This document shows positions 20,811 to 29,551 of a stretch of 64,000 nt of DNA, in pieces. Each line of letters opens with the position of its first letter. Within the stretch, counting starts at the first letter, position 1. The notes beneath the pieces were generated by a model, which was not told the DNA's origin, did no database searches, and was given only the letters and a program-made list of their open reading frames with translations. Source of the stretch: an uncultured Pelagibacteraceae bacterium. Lineage in GTDB: Bacteria > Pseudomonadota > Alphaproteobacteria > Pelagibacterales > Pelagibacteraceae. The position numbers and the translations under genes are program-made. The stretch covers positions 1-64,000 of the forward strand of contig CACKRM010000002.1 in the NCBI GenBank assembly GCA_902602655.1, given 5' to 3'.

Positions 20811-21781
20811 GATTTTTTCTCCTTAAGAAATTTTTTTAGTGGAACGGCTGGATAACCCATGACTATTGAATTGTCAGGAATGTCATCCACTACACCGCTC
20901 CCTCCTCCAATTCTTACATTATTTCCAACTTTTAAATGTCCAGATACGCCTGCTTGTCCCCCTATTGATACATTGTCGCCTATTACACTACTTCCGGCAA
21001 AACCTACTTGGCCAGCTATCATACAATTTTTTCCAATTTTAACGTTGTGAGCCATGTGTACTTGATTATCTAAAAAAGTATTTTCCCCGATAACTGTATC
21101 GTCTAAAGAACCTCTATCAATCGTACATCCAGCTCCGATCTCTACATTATCTTTTAAAATAACTTTTCCAACATGTGGAAATCTTAAATTTTTTCCCTTT
21201 AGAGGTATAAATCCAAAACCTTTTAGGCCAATTTTACTACCATCTTGTATAACTACATTATTACCAATTAGTGAATTTTTAATCATTATTTGTGAACCTA
21301 TTAAACAATTTTTTCCTACAGTAACATTGCTCTCAATTATAGTGTTGCTTCCAACAACTGTGTTTTGTCCTAATTTAACATTTTTTCCAATTAAAACATT
21401 ATTTCCAAATTTTACCTTGGAATACTTAGGTGATTTGACACTTTTTAAATTTTTATCTAGATAATCTAAATCTGCAGTGGGGTAAAAGTTACTTAAAATT
21501 TTAGCTGTTTCAAATAATACATTTTTAACAATTATTTTTACACAACTATTTGGTAGATATTGTTTCAATCCTTCAGTGGTGATGCAGCAGGAAGCTTTTG
21601 TGGATAAGGCATGTTCTTTATACCTAATGGAGTCAAAAAAAGTTAAGTCTTTTTTATTAGCATTTTGTAAAATCTTAAAGTCCTGTATCAATAGATTTTG
21701 ATCAAAAGAATTATTGCCTTTAAACAATTTTTTAAGCTCAAACGGTCCCTTTTTTTTAAAAAAGATATTTTCTGACATCAA
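20807..21781 (-). CDS. lpxD: UDP-3-O-(3-hydroxyacyl)glucosamine N-acyltransferase
   Basis: LpxD, 324 residues, third step of lipid A synthesis. An N-terminal uridine-binding domain (KKDLTFFDSIRYKEHA) is followed by about ten hexapeptide coils and the catalytic histidine region HMAHNVKIGKNCMIAGQVGFAGS. Ends with GYPAVPLKKFLKEKK, the usual C-terminal helix. Six bases separate it from the Skp-like gene upstream. Confidence 0.96.
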   Translation of the reverse strand: MMSENIFFKKKGPFELKKLFKGNNSFDQNLLIQDFKILQNANKKDLTFFDSIRYKEHALSTKASCCITTEGLKQYLPNSCVKIIVKNVLFETAKILSNFYPTADLDYLDKNLKSVKSPKYSKVKFGNNVLIGKNVKLGQNTVVGSNTIIESNVTVGKNCLIGSQIMIKNSLIGNNVVIQDGSKIGLKGFGFIPLKGKNLRFPHVGKVILKDNVEIGAGCTIDRGSLDDTVIGENTFLDNQVHMAHNVKIGKNCMIAGQVGFAGSSVIGDNVSIGGQAGVSGHLKVGNNVRIGGGSGVVDDIPDNSIVMGYPAVPLKKFLKEKKS

Positions 21782-21787
21782 TAATTA

Positions 21788-22306
21788 TTAATTAAGATTT
21801 AATGATTTAAGTTCTTTATTTAATTCTTTTATTACTTCTGAAGTAATTTCTAAATTAGTATCCCCCAGTAATACCGCCTTCTTATCAATTACAAGCCTTA
21901 TTTTTTTTTCTTCCATGTATTTTTTAATTATTGGATTTAATTTTTTTAAAAGTTCTGATCTTGCTTTATTTCTTTTATTTGCAATATCATTGAAAGATTC
22001 CTGTTTGTTTTTTTGTAATGAAGCAACTTTTTTTCTAAGAGACTCCACTTTTTTTTGATACTCCTCATTGGTAATAAGTTTCTTTTGCGAAATTAGTTGA
22101 GACTCTTCTTTTCTTAAATCTTCTTCTTGTTTTTTAAACTTTTTTGACTCTGTTTCTAATTTTTTTTTTAAAAAAACTTGAGCTTTTTTTCCAGCATCAC
22201 TTTCATTAAGTACTTTTGAAAAATCAATAAAATGGGTTGAGTCTGCTGATAAATTTGTGAAAATTAGTATTGAAGTGAATATTAAAGTAGTTAAAAATTT
22301 TTTCAT
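21788..22306 (-). CDS. OmpH/Skp-family periplasmic chaperone
   Basis: A 172-residue exported protein of the OmpH/Skp family, which holds unfolded outer-membrane proteins. Signal peptide MKKFLTTLIFTSILIFTNLSA, then two long Lys/Glu-rich coiled-coil helices (about residues 45-120) and a C-terminal strand (IRLVIDKKAVLL) typical of the family. I chose the ATG at 22306, one base after the bamA stop, because the signal peptide begins there; an in-frame ATG 45 bases upstream lies within bamA. Located between bamA and lpxD as in most Proteobacteria. Confidence 0.9.
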   Translation of the reverse strand: MKKFLTTLIFTSILIFTNLSADSTHFIDFSKVLNESDAGKKAQVFLKKKLETESKKFKKQEEDLRKEESQLISQKKLITNEEYQKKVESLRKKVASLQKNKQESFNDIANKRNKARSELLKKLNPIIKKYMEEKKIRLVIDKKAVLLGDTNLEITSEVIKELNKELKSLNLN

Positions 22307-22307
22307 T

Positions 22308-24530
22308 TTAGAAGGTAGTTCCAAGTCTAAAATTAAAAGACTCGGTTGCATCAGTATCAGCCTTACTTAAATTTGTTGCAAATATAAATGACATTGGTCC
22401 AACTGGAGATAGCCAACTTGTATTTACACCTGCTGCTGATCTTATTTTATCGGATTCGTCTACCCCGCTTCCATAGTCAACACCCCAAACATTACCGATG
22501 TCTAAAAATAAACCTACCTCCGTTTTGGTGCTTTCTGGTAATAAATTAGGTAAATTTGTCTCAAAATTTATAGCTGTGTTATAATTTCCTCCTACATAGT
22601 CATTTCCATCTTTGGGTCCAACTTTTCCTCTTTCAAATCCTCTTAACCTACTCGATGGAAGATGTAATCTTTTACTCAATCTAACATCTTTATTATTAAA
22701 ACCATTTATAGTAGCAGCATAAAACTTAAAGGCGCCAATTACATTTGGTGTTATTGCATTGTAAGCACTGAAAGAATAAGCGTTTCTTAAATAAGGTGCA
22801 TCAGCATATAAAGGTAATGCTTGATTAAAAGATGAAATATAACCGTCCGTAGGCATAAAAGCTTTATCTCTATTATCCAATTGAATTCCATAATCAAAAG
22901 ATAGGTCTGTAAAAGTACCAGCTTGTTTTTTTAAAGCGCTTGAAGCACTATCAATAACTGATAAATCGTCGTGTGTAAGGCTCAAAGATGGTGAAAGATA
23001 AATATTATTGTACTGTTCAAACCTAGTTCCTATTCCTGTCGCCATTATAGTATTTTCATATCCTGAGTCTGGTTTATCGTTTTGAATACTCTTAAAATTG
23101 TAACTTAATTCATTTCCACTAAAATTATAATTTGGGTTTCTAACATCAATTTCTCCCTTAATTGATTCCTCTGTTAGATCAACAAATGCTGAGAGTTTAA
23201 TTCCTTCACCCAACCAGTTATTTTCCGATACGTTAAAAGATACAGATCCACCGCTTGTTCCTACGCCTGCACCAGCCATAATTTCGCCCGTCGGTTTTTC
23301 TTCAACAAATATATCAATAACTTTTAGATCCGGTGATGATCCATCGAATACTTTCTTTTTAACTTGGCCAAATAATTTTCTAGCTTTTAACTTCGCTATT
23401 GATTTATCTAATTTTAAAGAATTGTAAGGATCTCCCTCATCAATCAACAATTCGCCTCTTACGACGGACTCATTAGTAACCGTATTACCTTTTACATTAA
23501 TTCTTTCGACTAGTTTTTTTGAACCTTCATAAATATTTATTGTTATTGAAATAGAATCTCCTTCTAAAGTTTCACTTACTGAATGTTCGATAAATTGTAA
23601 GTTGTTGTTTGCTATTAAATTATCAAGTGATTCTAAAACTTTCTTAACTAAGAAAGGGGAATAATACTTTCCTATTACTTTTTGAAATTCTTTATTGAGA
23701 GGGTTAAAGACGTTTTTATCTAGAACAGGATTAATATCTGTAGCAATTTTTGTAATTCTATATCTGTTACCTGCATCAATATTATAAGTAAGACTAGTTT
23801 TGTTATTTATAATTTCAGCGTTACTTGAAAGCACTTGAACATCGTAATACCCTATAGACTTATAATAATTTTTTATTAATCTTTTATCTAGTTCAATATT
23901 TTCATTATTTAAATTTGTATTTTTCGATAGAAATTTCCAAAATTTAGATTCCTCAGATGCAATAATATCTCTTAGTCTTCTGTCTTTAACTTTTTTATCA
24001 CCTATAAAATAAATATTTGTAATTTTAGTTTTTTCTCCTTTGTTAACAAAAAATACTAGATTTAATCTATTTTCACTTATTTTTTCAATTTTAGGTTCTA
24101 CTTCTGTAAAATTAAATCCTATTGATCCATAAAGTTTTTTAATTAAATTTATGTCCTGATTTAGGTTACTTTTAATAAATGAGCCGTTTTCTTTTAAAGT
24201 TATTTTTTCTAGAATAGCTTCAGTAATTCTATCAGTAGGTTCACCATCAATTATGATTGAGTTAATTATAGGGTATTCTTTTACGGATATTTTTAGAACA
24301 CCTTCGGTTAAATTAATATTAATATCCTCAAAAAAATCAGTTGAATTTAAGTTGTTTATGATTTTGTTAATATCTCCACTTGATAAATCAGAATTTAATT
24401 TAATATCACCGTAAACTTTAATAGTTTCTTTACTTATTCTCCCGTTACCAGTGATTTCGATTTTGTTTACTATTTCGGCAAATGCATTGCTGTATAAAAA
24501 AATAAATAAAAAACACAAATATTTTTTCAT
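22308..24530 (-). CDS. bamA: outer membrane protein assembly factor BamA
   Basis: BamA, 740 residues: signal peptide (ends NAFA), POTRA repeats over about residues 20-340, then the Omp85 beta-barrel. Seen are the GERGKV-type motif RLRGFERGKVGPKDG, the DIGNVWG strand, and the C-terminal strand ending in aromatic Phe (FNFRLGTTF). Central to outer-membrane protein insertion. Follows dxr with one base between the genes; the site-2 protease gene rseP, commonly placed between dxr and bamA, is absent. Confidence 0.96.
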   Translation of the reverse strand: MKKYLCFLFIFLYSNAFAEIVNKIEITGNGRISKETIKVYGDIKLNSDLSSGDINKIINNLNSTDFFEDININLTEGVLKISVKEYPIINSIIIDGEPTDRITEAILEKITLKENGSFIKSNLNQDINLIKKLYGSIGFNFTEVEPKIEKISENRLNLVFFVNKGEKTKITNIYFIGDKKVKDRRLRDIIASEESKFWKFLSKNTNLNNENIELDKRLIKNYYKSIGYYDVQVLSSNAEIINNKTSLTYNIDAGNRYRITKIATDINPVLDKNVFNPLNKEFQKVIGKYYSPFLVKKVLESLDNLIANNNLQFIEHSVSETLEGDSISITINIYEGSKKLVERINVKGNTVTNESVVRGELLIDEGDPYNSLKLDKSIAKLKARKLFGQVKKKVFDGSSPDLKVIDIFVEEKPTGEIMAGAGVGTSGGSVSFNVSENNWLGEGIKLSAFVDLTEESIKGEIDVRNPNYNFSGNELSYNFKSIQNDKPDSGYENTIMATGIGTRFEQYNNIYLSPSLSLTHDDLSVIDSASSALKKQAGTFTDLSFDYGIQLDNRDKAFMPTDGYISSFNQALPLYADAPYLRNAYSFSAYNAITPNVIGAFKFYAATINGFNNKDVRLSKRLHLPSSRLRGFERGKVGPKDGNDYVGGNYNTAINFETNLPNLLPESTKTEVGLFLDIGNVWGVDYGSGVDESDKIRSAAGVNTSWLSPVGPMSFIFATNLSKADTDATESFNFRLGTTF

Positions 24531-24531
24531 A

Positions 24532-25707
24532 TTAATTCCTATTTTTTATTACTCCGAATGTTGTTTCTCTGGACCATTTGTCGATCATATATATTTTTTT
24601 TAAGTTTGATGGGACTTGTATAGCATATTTTTTATAATTTTTATCTCTTAAAACTGAAAATAAGTGTCTAATAATTGAATTAAAACTTATTTTTCTTTTT
24701 AAAAATTGATCAACTAATATTTCATTAGACGCATTTATAATTATTGAAGCTGAAGGATGCTTGTTCAATTTGGGTATCAAGCGCATTACAGGAAATCTTT
24801 TTTTTTCTACTTTCAAAAATTCAAGATTTTTTATCTTTTTATTTGTAAATTTATTTAAATAAGAAAACTCATTTATATTATTTTTTATATTAAAAATAGC
24901 ATTTGAAATAGGAATCGCCATATCAGGCTCGTGATATAAGAAATTTGTTAGCCCATTTTTAAATTTAACTATTGCATGAACTAAAGATTGAGGATGAATT
25001 ATAATTTCATACTTGTTTCGACTGAAAGGAAAAATTTTTTGAGCTTCTATTAACTCTAAAATCTTATTCATAAGAGTAGCTGAGTCTATTGAAATTTTTT
25101 TTCCCATTTTCCATTTAGGGTGTTTTAATGCATCTTTAGGTCTAATTTTAGAAAACTTTTTAAAAGGAAGTCTTAAAAAAGGACCACCAGAAGCTGTAAT
25201 ATATATTTTGTCTATTTCGTTATCTTTGTAATTTTGTGTCAATTTATAAATCGAAAAATGTTCAGAGTCTAAGGGTATAATTTCTGTGCGATACCTTTTA
25301 GATATTTTTTTTATTATATTCCAACCACATATAATTGATTCTTTGTTTGCTATAAGAATTTTTTTACTTTTTTTTGTGTAATCCATTGTAAATTGTAAAC
25401 CATTAATTCCTGGAATAGCTGCAATAGTTAAATCAACTTTTTTTTTCTCCTTCGGAATCTCAGAATAATGATTGAATATCTTTGTCTTGCTCTTTCTAAA
25501 TTTTTTCTTAATTTTGTTAAAAACTTTTTTATCAGTTATAACAAAGTGCTGAGGCCTATAATTTAATATTTGATTACAAATTTTATTGTAATCAGAGTTT
25601 GCGATTAATGTTATTACTTTAAATAACTTTTTTTTACTTGAAATTATTTTTAAAGAACTTTTCCCTATTGAACCTGTCGAACCAAGTATGACAATTTTTT
25701 TTTTCAT
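24532..25707 (-). CDS. dxr: 1-deoxy-D-xylulose-5-phosphate reductoisomerase
   Basis: DXR, 391 residues, second step of the non-mevalonate isoprenoid pathway. NADPH-binding start KKIVILGSTGSIGKSSL, the ANKESIICG segment, active-site IIPLDSEHFSIYK and ITASGGPF, the DSATLMNK metal-binding motif and HPQSLVHAIV are all present. Normal length. Between cdsA (2-base gap) and bamA. Confidence 0.97.
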   Translation of the reverse strand: MKKKIVILGSTGSIGKSSLKIISSKKKLFKVITLIANSDYNKICNQILNYRPQHFVITDKKVFNKIKKKFRKSKTKIFNHYSEIPKEKKKVDLTIAAIPGINGLQFTMDYTKKSKKILIANKESIICGWNIIKKISKRYRTEIIPLDSEHFSIYKLTQNYKDNEIDKIYITASGGPFLRLPFKKFSKIRPKDALKHPKWKMGKKISIDSATLMNKILELIEAQKIFPFSRNKYEIIIHPQSLVHAIVKFKNGLTNFLYHEPDMAIPISNAIFNIKNNINEFSYLNKFTNKKIKNLEFLKVEKKRFPVMRLIPKLNKHPSASIIINASNEILVDQFLKRKISFNSIIRHLFSVLRDKNYKKYAIQVPSNLKKIYMIDKWSRETTFGVIKNRN

Positions 25708-25709
25708 TA

Positions 25710-26363
25710 TTATTTTAAGTGACCAAATTGGTAAATTATTAAAGCTAGAATGACAACAAACATCAAACCATCTATACGATCAAATATTCCCCCATGGCCT
25801 GGTAAAATTCTACCAGTATCCTTAATATTTTCTTTTCTTTTTAGATAGGAAATCGATAAATCTCCTAATTGTGAAACTGTAGAAAAAACAACTGCTAATA
25901 ATACTCCAGGAACAAAATAAAGACGACTGATATTTAAATTTGCTTCGGATAAAAATTTGTTGAAAACAACAAGTGTTAATATAGAAAATAAATAAGAACC
26001 TATTACACCGGATAACGTTTTATTAGGGCTTATTTTTGAAATTTTTTTCCATTTAAAAGTTTTCCCAAAAATATAGCCTCCAATATCCGAACTTATACTT
26101 ATTGATATTGCGAACCAAAGTAAAAAGTTGGATAGAAAAGTTTCCCTTTGTAGAAAATAAATTGAGTATAAAGATGTTGTTAAAATTATTAACAAATAAA
26201 ATTTTGATGACAATTTTTTGAATGAATTAAAAACTTCATAAACACCTATTAATAAAATAATAGTTAAAAAAAACTTTAATTCATTACCGCCTAAAATTAA
26301 AAAATAGAAAGAAAAGGGTAAAAGAAGCACGGATGTTAAAATTCTTTTAGTTAAATTTGACAT
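25710..26363 (-). CDS. cdsA: phosphatidate cytidylyltransferase
   Basis: CDP-diglyceride synthase, 217 residues, an integral membrane enzyme making CDP-diacylglycerol from phosphatidate and CTP. About seven hydrophobic helices are visible; the C-terminal signature SQLGDLSISYLKRKENIKD followed by ILPGHGGIFDRIDGL is diagnostic. It is shorter than E. coli CdsA (about 285 residues) because N-terminal helices are missing, common in small genomes. Normal partners frr and uppS upstream are not present; a methyltransferase gene is there instead. Confidence 0.94.
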   Translation of the reverse strand: MSNLTKRILTSVLLLPFSFYFLILGGNELKFFLTIILLIGVYEVFNSFKKLSSKFYLLIILTTSLYSIYFLQRETFLSNFLLWFAISISISSDIGGYIFGKTFKWKKISKISPNKTLSGVIGSYLFSILTLVVFNKFLSEANLNISRLYFVPGVLLAVVFSTVSQLGDLSISYLKRKENIKDTGRILPGHGGIFDRIDGLMFVVILALIIYQFGHLK

Positions 26364-26367
26364 AATT

Positions 26368-27045
26368 TTATCTGATAATTTCTATTAGATTTTCACTTTG
26401 AACTAAATTCATAAATTTTTCATGGTTTGTAAAATAATCCTTAAATTTAAGTTTTTTAAAATTTTTAATTTTAGTTTCCAAAATACTTCGATTTGGTCTT
26501 TTTATAATTATACCTATTCCATGGTCCGCAACACAAGTGTAAGTATCCAAATCCTTATAGGTTCTAAACTCAACTAAAGCTTTCCACACATCGCCATTCC
26601 AGTGTCCATAAAGCCTTGGAACAATCTGATTCCAAATTTTTTTTGGCAAGCAATCGTGTATTAAAATTATTCCTTTTGGGTTTAATGCGTTAAGTGAATT
26701 CTCTATATCTTTTTTAACTTGTTCGTATGTATGTAAACCATCAATGAAGATAATATCAAATTTTGATTTACTCTTTTCAAAAAAAGAATCGCTTGTCATT
26801 CTGTGTGTCCCTCCTGAATTGGGATCGACTCCAATTTTTTTATTTATAGTTATATTTGAGAAATTTTTATTTTGGTCGCAGCCTATTTCTAAATACGAAT
26901 TGTATTTTTTAAAGTCTATAATTTTTTGAATTATTTGAAATCTTGAAGGATAGTTTGACCAATTATAACTCAATCTTTTATAAAATTTTTCACCATAGAA
27001 ATAATATAAAAATCGCTTAATAAAAAAAAAATATTTTGATTTCAT
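26368..27045 (-). CDS. class I SAM-dependent methyltransferase
   Basis: A 225-residue protein with a Rossmann-type methyltransferase core: motif I YLEIGCDQNKNF, motif II IGVDPNSGG, and the FDIIFIDGLHTYEQVKKDI segment with GIILIHDCLP, which is the pattern of the Methyltransf_24 group often found in polysaccharide or lipopolysaccharide loci. The extra C-terminal part holds a conserved-looking NGDVWKALVEFR. Substrate unknown. Starts 4 bases upstream of cdsA in the same direction; upstream is the tRNA gene, so this gene opens the envelope run or is an insertion at its head. Confidence 0.8.
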   Translation of the reverse strand: MKSKYFFFIKRFLYYFYGEKFYKRLSYNWSNYPSRFQIIQKIIDFKKYNSYLEIGCDQNKNFSNITINKKIGVDPNSGGTHRMTSDSFFEKSKSKFDIIFIDGLHTYEQVKKDIENSLNALNPKGIILIHDCLPKKIWNQIVPRLYGHWNGDVWKALVEFRTYKDLDTYTCVADHGIGIIIKRPNRSILETKIKNFKKLKFKDYFTNHEKFMNLVQSENLIEIIR

Positions 27046-27057
27046 AATATAGCCTTT

Positions 27058-27134
27058 TGGTAGCGAGGGGCGGAGTCGAACCGCCGACCCCAGGCTTATG
27101 AGTCCTGTGCTCTAACCAACTGAGCTACCTCGCC
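27058..27134 (-). tRNA. tRNA-Met (anticodon CAT)
   Basis: Full cloverleaf on the minus strand, 77 bases including an encoded CCA. Acceptor GGCGAGG pairs with CCTCGCT (one G-T), D-arm GCTC/GAGC, T-arm GGCGG-TTCGACT-CCGCC, discriminator A. The anticodon loop is CTCATAA with anticodon CAT; the last anticodon-stem pair is an A/G mismatch. The non-initiator first pair and the body resemble elongator Met; an Ile2 (lysidine) tRNA also has CAT and cannot be excluded by eye. Confidence 0.93.
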
Positions 27135-27187
27135 ATTATAGTTTTAACTGATTTATAATAGTTTCTAAAAGTCTTTCAATCAACTTT

Positions 27188-28291
27188 TTAATTAAATTTC
27201 AACTTTTCTCTTAGATCTTTTAAATTTATCTTTAGACTTCCTTGTTGATGGAAAGATGTAGATTCTTTTGAGTCTCCAAAAATAAAATTATATTTAAGTT
27301 TATTTTTTTTCGCAAGATTTCCTATAACTTCTCCAGTTGTTTTTGCCTTGAACTCAATAATATTAGTTTCAGGTTTACAAAAAACTAGATTTGCAAAACC
27401 TGCTCCATGAAGACCTACTATACAGTCTGCATTATTAAAAATTTTTATCTGATCTTTAAAATGAAAATTTGTCAAACATATACTTTGAAAATCTTGGCTT
27501 TCTAAATATTCTTTTATTTGATTTTCGTTAACAATAAATCTTAAATTTTTATTTGTATCACTTCTATCTATATAAATTTTTTTTGGGAAATTTTTATTTT
27601 TTGATATTGAATTATCATTTAAAAGTTTTTTCTTTAACCAGTTAAATATCCATATAGGAATTTTCTGCATATCATTAAACTGATCATTGTTTATTACATA
27701 AGGATGGTTAGTAGAAAATAATTTATTAGTTTCTATGTGTCTATAAATTTTGCTTGATAGAACTTTTTCTTTATTTATTCCTAAACTTTGCAGACTTTCT
27801 ATTTGAAAGTTTTTATTATCATTTGGAACTAAAAAAAAATCAATCTCACTAATATTATATACTTCGCTTACAATTTTTATTCTTGGCAATACGTCGAATA
27901 ACCAATGCCAATAATTTTCATTTCCGCCTCCCCCAGTTAACAATGACAGCACATTTCCATCAACTTTTTTTTTTAATCTTGGCGTACCTTTTCTCAGTAC
28001 TATGTTTTTTTCACAAATATCATTATTGTTGTTTCTTAATTGGAAAGAAGGTCCATTGATTATTTTTTTTTCTAATATTATAGCTGTATCATGAATTGTA
28101 TCAGTATAAAGTCTTCCTGACTCAACTGTAAAAACTTTGTAAGAAACATTGTCCAAAGTAACTTTGTCAACTTTAATTCTTTTGTCATCTTCAGGATTAA
28201 TTATTTTATTAACTTTTCCGTACATTAAAAAAAATATTTGAGAAGTAATAAATTTAAAAATTCTTTGTAGAGATTTTTTCAATATACCCAT
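27188..28291 (-). CDS. GT61-family glycosyltransferase (copy 1)
   Basis: A 367-residue glycosyltransferase of family 61 (DUF563). Diagnostic stretches are GGGGNENYWHWLFDVLPR, KKIYIDRSDTNKNLR and the nucleotide-sugar motif GLHGAGFANLVFCKPE. Such enzymes add sugars such as xylose or GlcNAc, in bacteria usually to surface polysaccharide. The N-terminal hydrophobic patch (residues 10-25) may anchor it in the membrane. The first 60 residues are almost identical to the next gene (28300-29397), whereas the remainder has clearly diverged. Eight bases separate the two genes. Confidence 0.88.
   Translation of the reverse strand: MGILKKSLQRIFKFITSQIFFLMYGKVNKIINPEDDKRIKVDKVTLDNVSYKVFTVESGRLYTDTIHDTAIILEKKIINGPSFQLRNNNNDICEKNIVLRKGTPRLKKKVDGNVLSLLTGGGGNENYWHWLFDVLPRIKIVSEVYNISEIDFFLVPNDNKNFQIESLQSLGINKEKVLSSKIYRHIETNKLFSTNHPYVINNDQFNDMQKIPIWIFNWLKKKLLNDNSISKNKNFPKKIYIDRSDTNKNLRFIVNENQIKEYLESQDFQSICLTNFHFKDQIKIFNNADCIVGLHGAGFANLVFCKPETNIIEFKAKTTGEVIGNLAKKNKLKYNFIFGDSKESTSFHQQGSLKINLKDLREKLKFN
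28099..28279 (-). repeat. near-identical 5' segment, copy A (pairs with 29202-29382)
   Basis: 181-base segment forming the 5' end of GT61 copy 1; it matches 29202-29382 with 2 mismatches that I could count, spaced 1103 bases apart in direct orientation. The abrupt loss of identity on the 3' side of the coding sequence points to recombination or gene conversion between the tandem paralogues. Confidence 0.9.
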
Positions 28292-28299
28292 AATTATTA

Positions 28300-29397
28300 C
28301 TAAATTTTTTGTTTTAAAATTTCTAACGGAATTTCTATTCCACCATCTTGAGACCTTGAAAAAGAAACTTCAGAGCTGCCTTCTAAAAACTCATAATCGA
28401 GTTCATTTGTTTTTGCAAGATTTTCAATAACTTTTGAAGTTGTTTTTGATTTTAATTCTAAAATTTTAGTATTTTTATTACAAAAAATAAGATTTGCAAA
28501 ACCTGCGCCGTGCAAACCAATTATATAGTTAGCATTATTAAAAAAAGTAATTTGATCTTTTAGACTTAGATTTTCTAATTTTACTGGAACAAATCCTTGT
28601 TTGATTAAAAAATTCTTTACCAAGTCATCGTTTTTAATAAATCTCACGTTTTTGAACTTTGAATTTGATCTGTCTATATAAATTTTTTTTGGTGAATTTT
28701 CAGAATTATGATTTATTTTTTCTAGAAGAGATTTTTTTAACCACAAAGAAATCCACTTTGGTATTTGTTGTATTGCTTTTGGTGCATCATTATTAAAAAT
28801 GTAAGGATGTGAAGTAACAAAGAGTTTTTCTGTTTCAATATGTCTGAATTTTATACTTGATATCATTTTTGAAAGCGGAACATTTAAAAGTTCTAGACTT
28901 TCTTTTTGGAAATTTGTTGTAAAGTCAGGTAATAAAAAATTATCGATTTCTTTCTTATCCAATACTTTTTCAATTATTGCAAATCTAGGAAGAACTTCAA
29001 AAATCCAATGCCAATAATTATCCAAGCCAGATCCTCCATTTAAAAATGATGCTGTCATACCTTTAAGTTTTTTTTTCAATCTTGGAGTTCCGTTTATCAG
29101 AACTTCATTTTCATCAATTTTAGCTAAGTTATTATTTCTTATTTGAATCGAAGCTTCATTTACCAAACTTTTTTCTAACAAAACCGCTATATTTGAAATT
29201 TTATCAGTATAAAGTCTTCCTGATTCAACTGTAAAAACTTTGTAAGAAACATTGTCCAAAGTAACTTTGTCAACTTTAATTCTTTTGTCATCTTCAGGAT
29301 TAATTATTTTATCAACTTTTCCGTACATTAAAAAAAATATTTGAGAAGTAATAAATTTAAAAATTCTTTGTAGAGATTTTTTGATTTTTTTTTTCAA
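28300..29397 (-). CDS. GT61-family glycosyltransferase (copy 2)
   Basis: A 365-residue GT61/DUF563 glycosyltransferase, paralogue of the downstream gene at 27188. It shows GSGLDNYWHWIFEVLPRFA, PKKIYIDRSNSKFKNVRF and GLHGAGFANLIFCNK. The first about 60 codons differ from the other copy by two bases in 181, but beyond that the proteins share only scattered motifs. First gene of the pair, divergent from the double winged-helix regulator at 29552, which might control it. Acceptor unknown. Confidence 0.88.
   Translation of the reverse strand: MKKKIKKSLQRIFKFITSQIFFLMYGKVDKIINPEDDKRIKVDKVTLDNVSYKVFTVESGRLYTDKISNIAVLLEKSLVNEASIQIRNNNLAKIDENEVLINGTPRLKKKLKGMTASFLNGGSGLDNYWHWIFEVLPRFAIIEKVLDKKEIDNFLLPDFTTNFQKESLELLNVPLSKMISSIKFRHIETEKLFVTSHPYIFNNDAPKAIQQIPKWISLWLKKSLLEKINHNSENSPKKIYIDRSNSKFKNVRFIKNDDLVKNFLIKQGFVPVKLENLSLKDQITFFNNANYIIGLHGAGFANLIFCNKNTKILELKSKTTSKVIENLAKTNELDYEFLEGSSEVSFSRSQDGGIEIPLEILKQKI
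29202..29382 (-). repeat. near-identical 5' segment, copy B (pairs with 28099-28279)
   Basis: Second copy of the 181-base direct repeat, forming the 5' end of GT61 copy 2. One of the two differences is silent (GAG/GAA); the other changes Asn to Asp in the KVNKII/KVDKII stretch. Confidence 0.9.
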
Positions 29398-29490
29398 AGT
29401 ATTCGTTTTCTTTAATTATACTATGAATTTTGAAAATTTTCCCCTTAAATTAATAATAAAAAATTATAAATTTTTAACTGTTCAGTATTG

Positions 29491-29539
29491 ACTAAATTGA
29501 CCCAAATTGGATAAGGTAACCCAGTTTGAGCAATTTAGT
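29491..29539. promoter_or_regulatory. inverted repeat before the double-wHTH regulator
   Basis: Perfect 9-base inverted arms ACTAAATTG (29491-29499) and CAATTTAGT (29531-29539) with a 31-base spacer, in the 154-base divergent region between GT61 copy 2 and the regulator at 29552. A shorter direct repeat AATTGGAT occurs at about 29505 and 29541. Candidate operator for the adjacent regulator; function is inferred. Confidence 0.5.
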
Positions 29540-29551
29540 AATTGGATTTAA

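Noticed and set aside
27058-27134. tRNA-Ile2 (lysidine-modified CAT)
   Set aside because: Body resembles elongator Met, but the anticodon is identical, so this is a preference and not a proof.
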